Assembly: GCA_029248335.1 (NCBI GenBank)
Contig: JAQWJM010000083.1
Span: forward strand, 1 to 41,925
DNA: 41,925 bases
From: UBA12014 sp029248335
GTDB lineage: Bacteria; Planctomycetota; Phycisphaerae; Phycisphaerales; SM1A02
Direction: 5' to 3'
Below the pieces are notes generated by a model. That model was not told where the DNA came from. It searched no databases and saw nothing but the letters and a program-made list of their open reading frames with translations. The translations under genes and the position numbers were made by a program. Positions 17,362 through 24,724 of this stretch are shown here, piece after piece (within the stretch, counting starts at the first letter, position 1; every line of letters begins with the position of its first letter).

Positions 17362-18414
17362 GTGTCGACGCCGCGGCAGCATCCACAGACCGATCCGCTC
17401 GGGACGCTCCGTGATCTCGCGGAATTCCTGCCGCTGCGGGCCCTCGGTGCAGCGATCCAGTGCGTCGACCCGGATCAGAACCTCCGAAGCGCCTCGACCT
17501 TCGGGACGATCTACGGACGACTGACGTCCAGCCGCACCGCGCGGGCGAAGGCCAACATCCTCCGCTCGCTGCCGGAGACCTCCGAGTCGGAAGCGGATCG
17601 GATCGCCATCGAGTCGATCCGGTACATGTTCAAGCTCTTCCTGGTGGACAGCCTCGCCATGCCGCGGCTGATCAATCCGTGGAGCTGGCAGCGGCACGTG
17701 GAACTCGACTCCTTCGCGTCCGGCGCGGAACTCCTCGCCACCGACAAACCCGCCCTTTTCATCACCGGCCACTGCGGAAACTGGGAGCTCCTCGGCTTCA
17801 CCCTCGCCGCCCTCGGCTTCCCGATGACCGCACTCGCGAGACCGCTGGACAACCCCTTTCTCGATCGCTGGTTGCTCGGACTGCGAGAGGCTCGCGGCCT
17901 CCGGGTGCTGACCAAGTGGGGCGCCACGGACAAGATCATCTCGATGCTCGAGGGCGACGATCCGGCCGGCCGTCGAATCGGCTTCATCGCGGACCAGAAC
18001 GCGGGCGACGGCGGGCTGTTCGTCCCATTCTTCGGACGACTCGCTTCCAGTTACAAGTCGATCGGCCTGCTCGCGATGAAGTACGAACTCCCCGTGGTGG
18101 CCGGATTCGCCCGCCGGCTGGGGGAACGCTTTCAGTACCGGCTCGAGTTGGTCGACTACTTCGGTCCCGAGGACTGGTGCGATCAACCCGATCCGCTCTT
18201 CTACATCACCGCCCGATTCAACCGGGCGATCGAGAAGATGGTGCGTTCCGCGCCCGATCAGTACCTGTGGATCCATCGCCGCTGGAAGAGTCGCCCCCGC
18301 TGGGAGACCGCCGGCAAGCCGATGCCGAACTCGCTGCGGACCCGCCTCGAAGGCCTGCCGTGGATGGATCAGGCGTCGCTGGACCGATTGATCGCCGATG
18401 GAGGAACCTCATGA
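17362..18414 (+). CDS. LpxL/HtrB-family lipid A acyltransferase
   Basis: Probably transfers an acyl chain to a lipid A precursor (or another glycolipid) at the inner membrane. The 350-residue product has the catalytic HX4E motif at His137 to Glu142 (TGHCGNWELLGF). Family segments follow: FPMTALARPLDNPFLDRW, IGFIADQNAGDGGLFVPFFG, and the C-terminal YLWIHRRWKSRP. Lysophospholipid acyltransferases of the LpxL group are usually 290-320 residues, so it is a little long. The start is GTG with GAGGAG about 11 bases upstream. Its stop codon overlaps the response regulator start (ATGA), so the two are translationally coupled. The exact acyl donor and position cannot be read from the sequence. Confidence 0.85.
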   Translation: MSTPRQHPQTDPLGTLRDLAEFLPLRALGAAIQCVDPDQNLRSASTFGTIYGRLTSSRTARAKANILRSLPETSESEADRIAIESIRYMFKLFLVDSLAMPRLINPWSWQRHVELDSFASGAELLATDKPALFITGHCGNWELLGFTLAALGFPMTALARPLDNPFLDRWLLGLREARGLRVLTKWGATDKIISMLEGDDPAGRRIGFIADQNAGDGGLFVPFFGRLASSYKSIGLLAMKYELPVVAGFARRLGERFQYRLELVDYFGPEDWCDQPDPLFYITARFNRAIEKMVRSAPDQYLWIHRRWKSRPRWETAGKPMPNSLRTRLEGLPWMDQASLDRLIADGGTS

Positions 18415-18800
18415 CCGCGACGCCGGGGCGATTCACCGGAACCTGCATCCTCGTCGTCGACGACGATCCGGACGTCCTCGAGTCGACCAGGCTCGCGTTC
18501 ATGGCGGAAGGCGCCGAGGTGGCGCTCGCGGCGGATGGAAACGAGGCGGTGGCGAGATTCCAGGAACGACGCCCCGACGGCGTGGTGCTCGACATGATGC
18601 TGCCGGCCCGCTCGGGATTCCTCGTCCTCGAGAAGATCCGAGCCCACGAGGATCCACCGCCCGTCATCATGGTGACCGCGAACCAGGGGCGTCGGCATCT
18701 CGCCTACGCGAAGAACCTCGGGGTCTCGGACTACCTCGTGAAACCGGTGCCGCTCCAGCGACTTCTGGCCTCGATGGGCGACCTCCTCGACCTGGATTGA
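18411..18800 (+). CDS. Single-domain response regulator
   Basis: A 129-residue receiver domain with no output domain. The acidic pocket is CILVVDDDPD, the phospho-accepting Asp is in VVLDMMLPARSG, the conserved Thr is in IIMVTANQG and the Lys is in YLVKPVPL, so it should be phosphorylatable. It starts at the ATG that overlaps the acyltransferase stop, with GGAGG 6 bases upstream. No histidine kinase is in the window, so its partner lies elsewhere. It may act by protein contact, as CheY and DivK do. Confidence 0.88.
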   Translation: MTATPGRFTGTCILVVDDDPDVLESTRLAFMAEGAEVALAADGNEAVARFQERRPDGVVLDMMLPARSGFLVLEKIRAHEDPPPVIMVTANQGRRHLAYAKNLGVSDYLVKPVPLQRLLASMGDLLDLD

Positions 18801-18870
18801 CCCCGATTTCCACGATCAAGGTCCCGCCTCGTCGAGTTTGTGCGGTATTCTCCCGATCCGAAAGGCGGTC

Positions 18871-19206
18871 ATGGCGAAGTTGACGCACTGGAGAATCCAC
18901 AGTCCGAAGCCCGCGGATGCGGAAGGCCGGGCGGCGAAAATGGCCTCGCGAGCCGAGCTCGTGGCCATGTTCGCGCCGTTCAACATCGGTCCCGAGGACG
19001 GGTCGCCGGAGGCCGAAGTACTGCACGGACCGGGGGTTCGCATGCACCTTCCGTTCGAGGATCCGGTCCGACAGATCCTCGTCGAGGAGGACGACGACAG
19101 CATCGCGCCCTTCGTGCTCATGGCCCTCGCCCGCCGGTTCGACTGGAAGTTCACGGACGTCGACACGGACCGCACCCTCTATCTCTACCGAGGCGACGAC
19201 GAATGA
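18871..19206 (+). CDS. Small conserved-looking protein of unknown function
   Basis: A 111-residue acidic cytoplasmic protein that I do not recognise. It begins AKLTHWRIHSPKP, and the C-terminal half, with PFVLMALARRFDWKFTDVDT, looks like a compact alpha/beta fold. No motif suggests catalysis. I chose the ATG at 18871 (AAGGCGG just upstream). A GTG at 18838 is possible but lacks an SD, and a TATTCT -10-like box at 18846-18851 would fall inside that longer version. The stop overlaps the next start (ATGA), so it is coupled to the following gene. The pair follows the response regulator by 70 bases. Confidence 0.7.
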   Translation: MAKLTHWRIHSPKPADAEGRAAKMASRAELVAMFAPFNIGPEDGSPEAEVLHGPGVRMHLPFEDPVRQILVEEDDDSIAPFVLMALARRFDWKFTDVDTDRTLYLYRGDDE

Positions 19207-19580
19207 CCGCGGAATCGGTGCCGGACGTCATCGTGCAGGGGACCACGCTCTCGGGCGCGGAACCGGAATCGGTCCGGGCCGCGATGGACCACGCGTTCGA
19301 CTACCGCGGGGACGTCACGATCGTCCTCCGCGACGGCTCGACGATCGAGGGATACGTGTTCGACCGCCGGAACGAGCGAACCATCGAAGCCTCCCGGGTG
19401 AGCATGTTCCAGGCCGGCTCCGACGCCCGCATCGACATCGGGTATCCCGAAATCGCGGAGATCAGCTTTTCGGGGCGGGACCCCGCCGCCGGCCGGAGCT
19501 GGGAGAACTGGGTTCGACGCTACGCCGAGCAGAAGCTCGCCGGCGAACAGGCCGGCATCGACAGCGAACGTCTCGATTGA
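19203..19580 (+). CDS. Small protein with Sm-like-looking core, function unknown
   Basis: A 125-residue protein translationally coupled to the preceding gene by an ATGA overlap. The middle reads FDYRGDVTIVLRDGSTIEGY then VFDRRNERT, ends its beta-rich part with IDIGYPEIAEISFSGRDPAA, and continues with the helical RSWENWVRRYAEQK. The strand pattern and the DGSTIEGYVFD turn recall Sm/LSm-type small beta-barrels, but this is a shape impression and not a family match. It is convergent with the next gene, with 17 bases between stops and no obvious terminator. Confidence 0.7.
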   Translation: MTAESVPDVIVQGTTLSGAEPESVRAAMDHAFDYRGDVTIVLRDGSTIEGYVFDRRNERTIEASRVSMFQAGSDARIDIGYPEIAEISFSGRDPAAGRSWENWVRRYAEQKLAGEQAGIDSERLD

Positions 19581-19597
19581 TCCGAACCCGAGGGGCT

Positions 19598-19981
19598 TCA
19601 GGAACGCCGCAGCAGATCGTTCGCCGTCGGTGTGGTCTCGATGGTGGCCGACTTCCGCTCGGCATCGAGCGCGTCGAGCCGGGCATCCACGGCTTCGAGC
19701 ATGTCCATGGTGCCACGATGACTCGCGTCGAACGTGTCCCGGCCGGTGACTTCCTTGATCGGGTCCACTCGACTCGCTCGTTCCAGTCGCCCTCGAATCA
19801 GGCCGGCATCCCGCTGATTCGCGGAGATGGTCCTGACCAACGTCGCCCGCAACTCGAGCAACGCCGCTTCCGGGGCGCTCACCGGCCCCGCGGAGGTTCC
19901 GGAAAGGCGGAGCCGCGGCGTGGCGGGATCGGTCTCAGCGCCATCACGGGCCGAGTCGAGGCTGGAGGGGGCATCGCTCAT
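19598..19981 (-). CDS. Small helical protein of unknown function
   Basis: A 127-residue protein with no signal peptide or membrane segment. After a disordered, acidic N terminus it is strongly helical: ALLELRATLVRTISANQRDA, then GTMDMLEAVDARLDALDAER, likely a coiled coil. I do not recognise the family. The ATG at 19981 is my choice. An ATG at 20063 would add 27 residues, including the odd CGRFGRFGSLASSSACGED, and has no SD; the region upstream of 19981 is also less GC-rich than coding DNA here. The 180 bases between this start and the DUF368 gene show no gene. Confidence 0.55.
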   Translation of the reverse strand: MSDAPSSLDSARDGAETDPATPRLRLSGTSAGPVSAPEAALLELRATLVRTISANQRDAGLIRGRLERASRVDPIKEVTGRDTFDASHRGTMDMLEAVDARLDALDAERKSATIETTPTANDLLRRS

Positions 19982-20161
19982 CGGGGCGGAATCTTCCCCG
20001 CAAGCCGATGAAGAGGCAAGTGACCCGAAACGGCCAAAACGTCCACATTCGCGATTCACGCTTACAAATGCCATGAGGAGGTCATCGGCATCTCGGGTTT
20101 TTTCCAATAAAGAAGAGCCGGTTCGACGCATCACGCTCGCATCACCGCGGAACACCGACGG

Positions 20162-21247
20162 TCAGGAGGGTGCGATCGGATCATCGCCGAGCCGGTCCGA
20201 ATCCGCCTCCCGACCGAATCGCCCGAGCATGATCGATGCAAGCCCCCCCGCGAGCACGAGGCCGATCGCGCCGACGAGCTGCATGCCCGAGGGCGTGTAG
20301 ACCGCCGTCGGCCGGTACTTCAACTCGACCGCCTCGGCCTCCGACATCGTGGCGATCGTTTCGCCCCGGATGACGCTGCCGACCTCCGGAAGCACCGCCG
20401 CCCGGAACGGCCAGAGCCCCGCGACGGCCCCGAGCAACAGACCGAGCAGCACCCCGAGGGTGATCGCCCGATGCCGCTCGAGCAGCCATCTCACCACGTT
20501 GCTGACGAGGACGATTCCCAACAGAACGCCGACCCCGATCGCGGCGAGCGGCCATGCCGCCTCGACGACGGCGGCCAACTCGCCACTTCGAACCGCGATC
20601 TTGAAGGCATCGATCGAATCGAGCACCGCCACGTACTGTCCCAGCACCAACAGGAGATACCCCCCGCTCACGCCGGGCAGGACCATGGCGGCCGCGCCCG
20701 CGAAACCCGCGACGAAGAGCCCGCCGAGACCGCCTCCCCCATCGGTGGCGGCCGGCTGCATCTCCTGGACCAGCGCCAGCACCACCATGCCCACGAACGA
20801 AATGACGGTCGCCACGACCGCGCGAGCCGGGATGGGTCGCAGCATCGCCCACAGCGTCGGCGCCCCACCGAGCGTGAGCCCGATGAACAGGCTGTACGCG
20901 ATCCATCGATGCTCGAGGACGCCGTCCCGGACGGTTCCGGCCAGCAGGCCGATCGCGACGACGGCAGGGACGCCCACACATGCGAGGACGAGCCAGGGCC
21001 GAAGCCGGCGGGCCAGCGTCGTCGCCGCCGCCACCGCCTCGACGAATGCCGGATAGACCCCCGCGGCGAGCAGCATCGTCCCGCCGGAGATCCCGGGGAC
21101 GAGGTTCGCGAGCCCCATGAGGATGCCCCCGATCGCGAGTCGCCCCACGAACACCGGACTCAAGGAACGCAATTCATGATTCGTCGCCACGAAAGGAACT
21201 CCCGGGGATCGCTGAAGGAGGAACCTGCGGAACCCGATTGATACCAT
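20162..21247 (-). CDS. DUF368 / PopT-type polyprenyl-phosphate translocase
   Basis: Multi-pass membrane protein of the DUF368 family. Members have been shown to return undecaprenyl phosphate, the lipid carrier for peptidoglycan and O-antigen, across the inner membrane. The 361-residue product has the two related family motifs: MGLANLVPGISGGTMLLAAG at about residue 44, and AAAMVLPGVSGGYLLLVLGQ in the second half. About eight hydrophobic segments follow the usual pattern. The start at ATG 21247 has GAGGG 8 bases upstream. A GTG at 21190 also has an SD (GGGAG, 8 bases) and gives an N terminus closer to typical length. The divergent neighbour is galE. Confidence 0.85.
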   Translation of the reverse strand: MVSIGFRRFLLQRSPGVPFVATNHELRSLSPVFVGRLAIGGILMGLANLVPGISGGTMLLAAGVYPAFVEAVAAATTLARRLRPWLVLACVGVPAVVAIGLLAGTVRDGVLEHRWIAYSLFIGLTLGGAPTLWAMLRPIPARAVVATVISFVGMVVLALVQEMQPAATDGGGGLGGLFVAGFAGAAAMVLPGVSGGYLLLVLGQYVAVLDSIDAFKIAVRSGELAAVVEAAWPLAAIGVGVLLGIVLVSNVVRWLLERHRAITLGVLLGLLLGAVAGLWPFRAAVLPEVGSVIRGETIATMSEAEAVELKYRPTAVYTPSGMQLVGAIGLVLAGGLASIMLGRFGREADSDRLGDDPIAPS

Positions 21248-21319
21248 CGGGCCGTCCCTCGCTCATCGGCTCCACCAGCGTGGAACCTCAACCCTCCATC
21301 GAAAAGGCGACACAACAAG

Positions 21320-22372
21320 ATGATCTCCCCTCCAACTCGGATCCTGGTGACCGGCGGCGCGGGATACATCGGTTCGCACGCGTGCCTGCGGCTCGTCGAA
21401 GCCGGCCTCGACGTGGTGGGGCTCGACGACCTCTCACGCGGACATCGCGGCGCGTTCGAGGCGATCTCGGCGGCGGCGGCCGGGCTGCCCGGCTCGTTCT
21501 CGTCGGTCGAAGCCTCGATCTCGGACCGAGCCACCTGCGTCGCCGCCCTCGGCGACCACCGGATCGAGCAGGTGATGCACTTCGCGGCCCTGGCCTACGT
21601 CGGCGAATCCGTCGACGAGCCGCTCCGCTACTACGACAACAACACGGGCGGCGCCATTTCGCTGCTGCAGGCGATGAGCACGGCCGGCGTGAGCCGATTC
21701 ATCTTCTCGAGCACCTGCGCGACCTACGGAGAACCCTCGGCGGATCGGATTCCGATCGCGGAGGACTGCCCGCAGGCCCCCATCAATCCCTACGGACATT
21801 CCAAGCACATGGTCGAACGCGTGCTGTTCGACCATGCCTACGCCCGCCGCGCCGCGGATCCCGCCTTCGCCTTCGCGGCGCTCCGGTATTTCAACGTCGC
21901 GGGAAGCGATCCCGAGACCCGCGTCGGCGAGGACCACCGTCCCGAGTCGCACTTGATCCCGATCTGCCTCGAGGTCGCCGCCGGGCGACGGGAGGCACTG
22001 GTGATCCACGGCGACGACTACCCGACCGACGACGGCACCTGCATCCGCGACTACGTCCACGTGTGCGATCTCGTCGACGCCCACGTCGCGGTCATGAATC
22101 GCCTCGCACCGGGTGATGCTCGCACCCTCAACGTCGGACTCGGACACGGCTGGTCGGTGCGCGAGGTCCTCGAAGCCTGTCGGAAGGTCACCGGCCATCC
22201 GATTCCGGAACGCCCCGGCCCCCGACGTCCCGGCGACCCGCCCCGCCTCTTCGCCGATTCCACCCGGATCAAGGACGAATTCGGCTGGACGCCGAACTTC
22301 ACCGAGCTCGAAGAGACCGTGGCCACCGCATGGGCATGGATGAAGGCCCGTCCCGACGGTTACCCCGACTGA
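21320..22372 (+). CDS. galE: UDP-glucose 4-epimerase
   Basis: Short-chain dehydrogenase-type enzyme that interconverts UDP-glucose and UDP-galactose using bound NAD. The 350-residue product begins ILVTGGAGYIGSHACLRLVE with the GxxGxxG NAD site. It has FIFSSTCATYGEP with the catalytic Ser/Thr, INPYGHSKHMVE with the YxxxK pair, RYFNVAGSDPE and IRDYVHVCDLVDAH. Full length, uninterrupted. It probably supplies galactose or related sugars for LPS or exopolysaccharide, fitting the other envelope genes here. Convergent with the PagL-like gene, with only 6 bases between stops. Confidence 0.95.
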   Translation: MISPPTRILVTGGAGYIGSHACLRLVEAGLDVVGLDDLSRGHRGAFEAISAAAAGLPGSFSSVEASISDRATCVAALGDHRIEQVMHFAALAYVGESVDEPLRYYDNNTGGAISLLQAMSTAGVSRFIFSSTCATYGEPSADRIPIAEDCPQAPINPYGHSKHMVERVLFDHAYARRAADPAFAFAALRYFNVAGSDPETRVGEDHRPESHLIPICLEVAAGRREALVIHGDDYPTDDGTCIRDYVHVCDLVDAHVAVMNRLAPGDARTLNVGLGHGWSVREVLEACRKVTGHPIPERPGPRRPGDPPRLFADSTRIKDEFGWTPNFTELEETVATAWAWMKARPDGYPD

Positions 22373-22378
22373 GCCGGC

Positions 22379-23032
22379 TCAGAACGGCAGACTGATTCGA
22401 GCGGTCACCGCGAGCCCGTCGACCCCGAAGTTGGTGTCCGTGGTCCGGGCGTTCGACAGGTGATACCAACCGACCCCCAACAGGAGCCTGGTCCGCGCAT
22501 CGAGGGCGATCGAACATCCGACGCCCACCTGCGGCGTGAAGTCGAGGCGGCTGCCGTCCGGGGGGACCGGCGACGTGGCATAGACCAGCCCGATGCCGAG
22601 ATCGGCATAGAGCGTCCACGATTCGTTTCTCAGGAAGTGCCACCGCAGCATCACCGAGACGCCCACGAAGGCGGCATCATCACCGGCATCCTGACCGACC
22701 CAGCCCAGATCCGCATCGAGCCCCAGGCTGAAGGCGTCGATCGGGAACCACTCGAGCCCGCCGCGAACGCTGGCGATGCGTTCGTTCTGGAAGTCGGTCG
22801 CCACCATGCCCCCGATCGACCACCGGCGGTCGCCCTGATCCCCGTAAGCGGGCACCACCTCGGCCGAGGTGGACGCAGCCGCCTCCTCGGACGGCGGCGC
22901 CGTCAGCAGCGTGAGGGCGTCGAGGGGCTCACTGAACGTCGAATACCGAAGCCCCGCGGCAGCCGGCTGGGCAAGAACACCTGACATGGTGACCAGGAAG
23001 AGCATGAGGGCTGGGATTCGAGGGTTGCGCAT
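22379..23032 (-). CDS. PagL-like outer-membrane lipid A 3-O-deacylase (acyloxyacyl hydrolase)
   Basis: Likely outer-membrane beta-barrel that removes an ester-linked acyl chain from lipid A. The 217-residue product has a signal peptide (MRNPRIPALMLFLVTMSG ending AQPAAAG) and amphipathic strands such as AFSLGLDADLGWVG and TLYADLGIGLVYA. It ends in an aromatic residue (SLPF), as outer-membrane barrels do. The key segment is GVGWYHLSNA. His191 and Ser193 match the PagL catalytic His-x-Ser, and 14 residues after the His, where PagL has Glu, this protein has Asp205 (NFGVDG). The Glu-to-Asp change keeps an acid but may alter activity. I chose the ATG at 23032, directly before the signal peptide. 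The frame is open further upstream but runs through a terminator-shaped hairpin. Confidence 0.75.
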   Translation of the reverse strand: MRNPRIPALMLFLVTMSGVLAQPAAAGLRYSTFSEPLDALTLLTAPPSEEAAASTSAEVVPAYGDQGDRRWSIGGMVATDFQNERIASVRGGLEWFPIDAFSLGLDADLGWVGQDAGDDAAFVGVSVMLRWHFLRNESWTLYADLGIGLVYATSPVPPDGSRLDFTPQVGVGCSIALDARTRLLLGVGWYHLSNARTTDTNFGVDGLAVTARISLPF

Positions 23033-23084
23033 CGAGTCTTCCGCTTTCGTCAGGTTGAACGCGTTCCGAAAAACGAAGTCTCGC

Positions 23085-23122
23085 AAAAAAGACCGCCCGG
23101 TCGCTCCGACACGACCGGACGG
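23085..23122 (-). terminator. Terminator-shaped hairpin in the leader of the PagL-like gene
   Basis: On the minus strand, CCGTCCGGTCG (23122-23112) can pair with CGACCGGGCGG (23103-23093). This is an 11-bp GC-rich stem with one mismatch and an 8-base loop, followed after two bases by six T (23090-23085). The run ends 52 bases before the PagL-like ATG at 23032. No minus-strand gene lies upstream for at least 370 bases, so it either attenuates transcription of this gene or ends a small RNA. Confidence 0.6.
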
Positions 23123-23167
23123 GTTTCTCAACCATGTCGCCATGGCTGCGAAGAAGACCTCGAATTA

Positions 23168-23188
23168 CCACCTCCGTACCGGAGATGG
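23168..23188 (-). other. RNA hairpin upstream of the terminator
   Basis: On the minus strand CCATCTCCG-GTA-CGGAGGTGG forms a 9-bp stem (one G-U pair) with a 3-base loop, 45 bases before the terminator-shaped stem. Together they could form a structured leader. Confidence 0.4.
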
Positions 23189-23219
23189 CTGGCGGGGATC
23201 GCTGAAACCAAGGTTTCTC

Positions 23220-23231
23220 GCTGAATTCAGC
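23220..23231. repeat. Perfect 12-bp palindrome GCTGAATTCAGC
   Basis: Self-complementary site directly followed by CCTG-AAA-CAGG (23231-23241), another short inverted repeat. It lies between the minus-strand CATAAT box and the leader hairpins, a position suitable for a dimeric regulator. No regulator is identified. Confidence 0.35.
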
Positions 23232-23481
23232 CTGAAACAGGCCATATCACCGCATTATGAACGAACTTAGGCACATTTCGCCGCAGGTTCGCGTAAATTC
23301 ATCTCCGCAGATCTGGAATCGCGTTCCAAACCTGCCAAATCCAAGTGCATGCCGGTTGCGAAACGTGCCTGAAAGCGTGTTTCGCACCGAAATCCAAAGG
23401 ACCCCGGCACAGTATCGGCATGGACCGGGCTTGGTCAACGCCTGAGCCGCACCTTCTCGAAGTAAAATGTAACTCGCTTAA

Positions 23482-23487
23482 TACAAT
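23482..23487 (+). promoter_or_regulatory. -10-like box TACAAT, 6 bases before the Nudix gene
   Basis: TACAAT ends 6 bases before the ATG at 23494 with no SD between. Transcription from it would begin at the start codon. A second candidate box, TAAAAT, is at 23463-23468 and would give a leader of about 19 bases. Confidence 0.45.
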
Positions 23488-23493
23488 TGACTT

Positions 23494-23961
23494 ATGAGCA
23501 CAGATCCTGCAGCGAAATTCACCCGAGTCTCGATCGCCGCCATCCTCCGGCCTTCGAATCCAGCCGAACACGAACCCGCCGCCGTCCTGGCGGCGTGGCG
23601 ACCCGAGTCGTCGATTCGCGGCGGCGTCTGGGAGCTCCCCGGCGGAAAGATCGATCCAGGTGAGACCGCGGCGCAAGCCGCGGTACGCGAGGTGCGCGAA
23701 GAACTCGAGATCGACATTCGCGCCGGTGATTCGATCGGCATCGCGGAAGACATCGACGAAGACCTGCAGCGCGAACGACACGTTCACGTCGAAGCGGTGA
23801 TGGCCACGCTCGTGGGCGATGCACCGGTGGACGGCGCGCGGACCTGGCGTTGGATTCCGATCGATCGGTTGCACGAGTTCGAGTGGCCACGCGCGAATCG
23901 CGCCTTGAATCGGATGCTTCAGGCGCGATTCGATGTCGAACCGGCCGAGGAGTCCGGCTGA
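23494..23961 (+). CDS. Nudix hydrolase (MutT-like)
   Basis: A 155-residue hydrolase of nucleoside diphosphate-linked compounds. The full Nudix box GX5EX7REUXEEXGU is present as GGKIDPGETAAQAAVREVRE followed by ELEI, with all metal-binding glutamates. The preceding RGGVWELPGG is typical of MutT-like and (d)NTP-cleaning members, so removal of oxidised dNTPs is plausible. Substrate cannot be fixed from sequence. The ATG lacks an SD and sits 6 bases after TACAAT. The oxidoreductase operon begins 79 bases downstream on the same strand; nothing shows a functional link. Confidence 0.88.
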   Translation: MSTDPAAKFTRVSIAAILRPSNPAEHEPAAVLAAWRPESSIRGGVWELPGGKIDPGETAAQAAVREVREELEIDIRAGDSIGIAEDIDEDLQRERHVHVEAVMATLVGDAPVDGARTWRWIPIDRLHEFEWPRANRALNRMLQARFDVEPAEESG

Positions 23962-24040
23962 TTTCGCCGGTCTCGTGCTACGCTCTTGAGCGAGGTCACG
24001 TTTGCGTCACGACCGTTCCTCCCCGCACGAGAACCCCGAC

Positions 24041-24724
24041 ATGCCCCAAGACGAGAACCACCCCCGCGAAGGGGACCGAAGGCGTGATGGCGTCTCCAGA
24101 CGTCGTTTCTTCCAGACCGTCGGTGTCACGGCGGCCGGCACCGCCGTCGAACTCCAACACGCGAACGCCGAATCCGCCCTTCGCGAAGACGGCCCGAAGA
24201 TCCTCGGGCCGAATCCGGTCCGCACGCGACTGAACGTCAACGGACGACCGGTCGACTTCGTCGCCGAACCCGCCACCACCCTGCTCGAAGCGTTGCGAGA
24301 GCGATGTGACGTCACCGGCCCCAAGGAGGTCTGCGATCGCGCGGCCTGCGGCGGATGCACCGTGCTGGTCGACGGTGAACCGATCGCGAGCTGCATGATG
24401 CTCGCACTCGATGCGACCGATCGACCGATCACCACCGTGGAAGGGATCGGATCGGTCGAGAATCCCGATCCCCTGCAGGTCGCCATGGCCGAATTCGACG
24501 CCATGCAGTGCGGCTTCTGCACCCCGGGCGTGGTGACCGCCGCTCGAGCGTTGCTCGATCGAAATCCGAAACCCTCCCTGCCGGAGATTCGTTCGGCCCT
24601 CGCCGGGAACCTGTGTCGCTGCGGCACCTACCCGAACATCTTCAACGCCGTGCTGGTCGCCAGCGGGCAGCCGCCGGTCGACGAACCGACCGATCGCGGC
24701 GCGACTGGAGGCGAACGAGCATGA
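24041..24724 (+). CDS. Periplasmic aldehyde oxidoreductase, [2Fe-2S] subunit (PaoA-like)
   Basis: Iron-sulfur subunit of a xanthine-oxidase-family molybdenum hydroxylase. The 227-residue product has a Tat signal with the twin Arg in SRRRFFQTVG (residues 19-28) after a long charged N terminus, so the folded complex is exported. A plant-ferredoxin cluster follows: CDRAACGGCTVLVDGEPIAS and the next Cys. A second helical-domain cluster comes from QCGFCTPG and NLCRCGTYPNIFNA. This two-cluster layout matches PaoA of E. coli. Its stop overlaps the next ATG (ATGA). The ATG at 24041 is preferred over an upstream TTG at 24002 because the Tat n-region is already complete. Substrates of relatives are aromatic and aliphatic aldehydes. 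Confidence 0.92.
   Translation: MPQDENHPREGDRRRDGVSRRRFFQTVGVTAAGTAVELQHANAESALREDGPKILGPNPVRTRLNVNGRPVDFVAEPATTLLEALRERCDVTGPKEVCDRAACGGCTVLVDGEPIASCMMLALDATDRPITTVEGIGSVENPDPLQVAMAEFDAMQCGFCTPGVVTAARALLDRNPKPSLPEIRSALAGNLCRCGTYPNIFNAVLVASGQPPVDEPTDRGATGGERA

Larger units (their letters stand above)
23033..23493. other. 461-base region between the PagL-like and Nudix genes
   Basis: No gene is recognised. The region is clearly less GC-rich than its surroundings. It holds a terminator-shaped hairpin, a second hairpin and a 12-bp palindrome (all on or readable from the minus strand, upstream of the PagL-like gene). A CATAAT -10-like box on the minus strand lies near 23252-23257, and a TACAAT box directly precedes the Nudix start. 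Confidence 0.6.

Noticed and set aside
15772..18276. 834-codon open frame on the minus strand
   Set aside because: Antisense to the coiled-coil and acyltransferase genes, both with clear protein features on the plus strand.
20059..20110. GCCATGA/TCAT-C-GGC hairpin followed by a TTTTTT run as a plus-strand terminator
   Set aside because: The stem is short and bulged, the T-run starts about nine bases too late, and no plus-strand gene ends nearby.
23085..23126. Hairpin as a terminator for the plus strand
   Set aside because: Only three T follow it on the plus strand, and no plus-strand transcript other than galE (ending 720 bases earlier, opposite a gene) would use it. The minus strand has six T.
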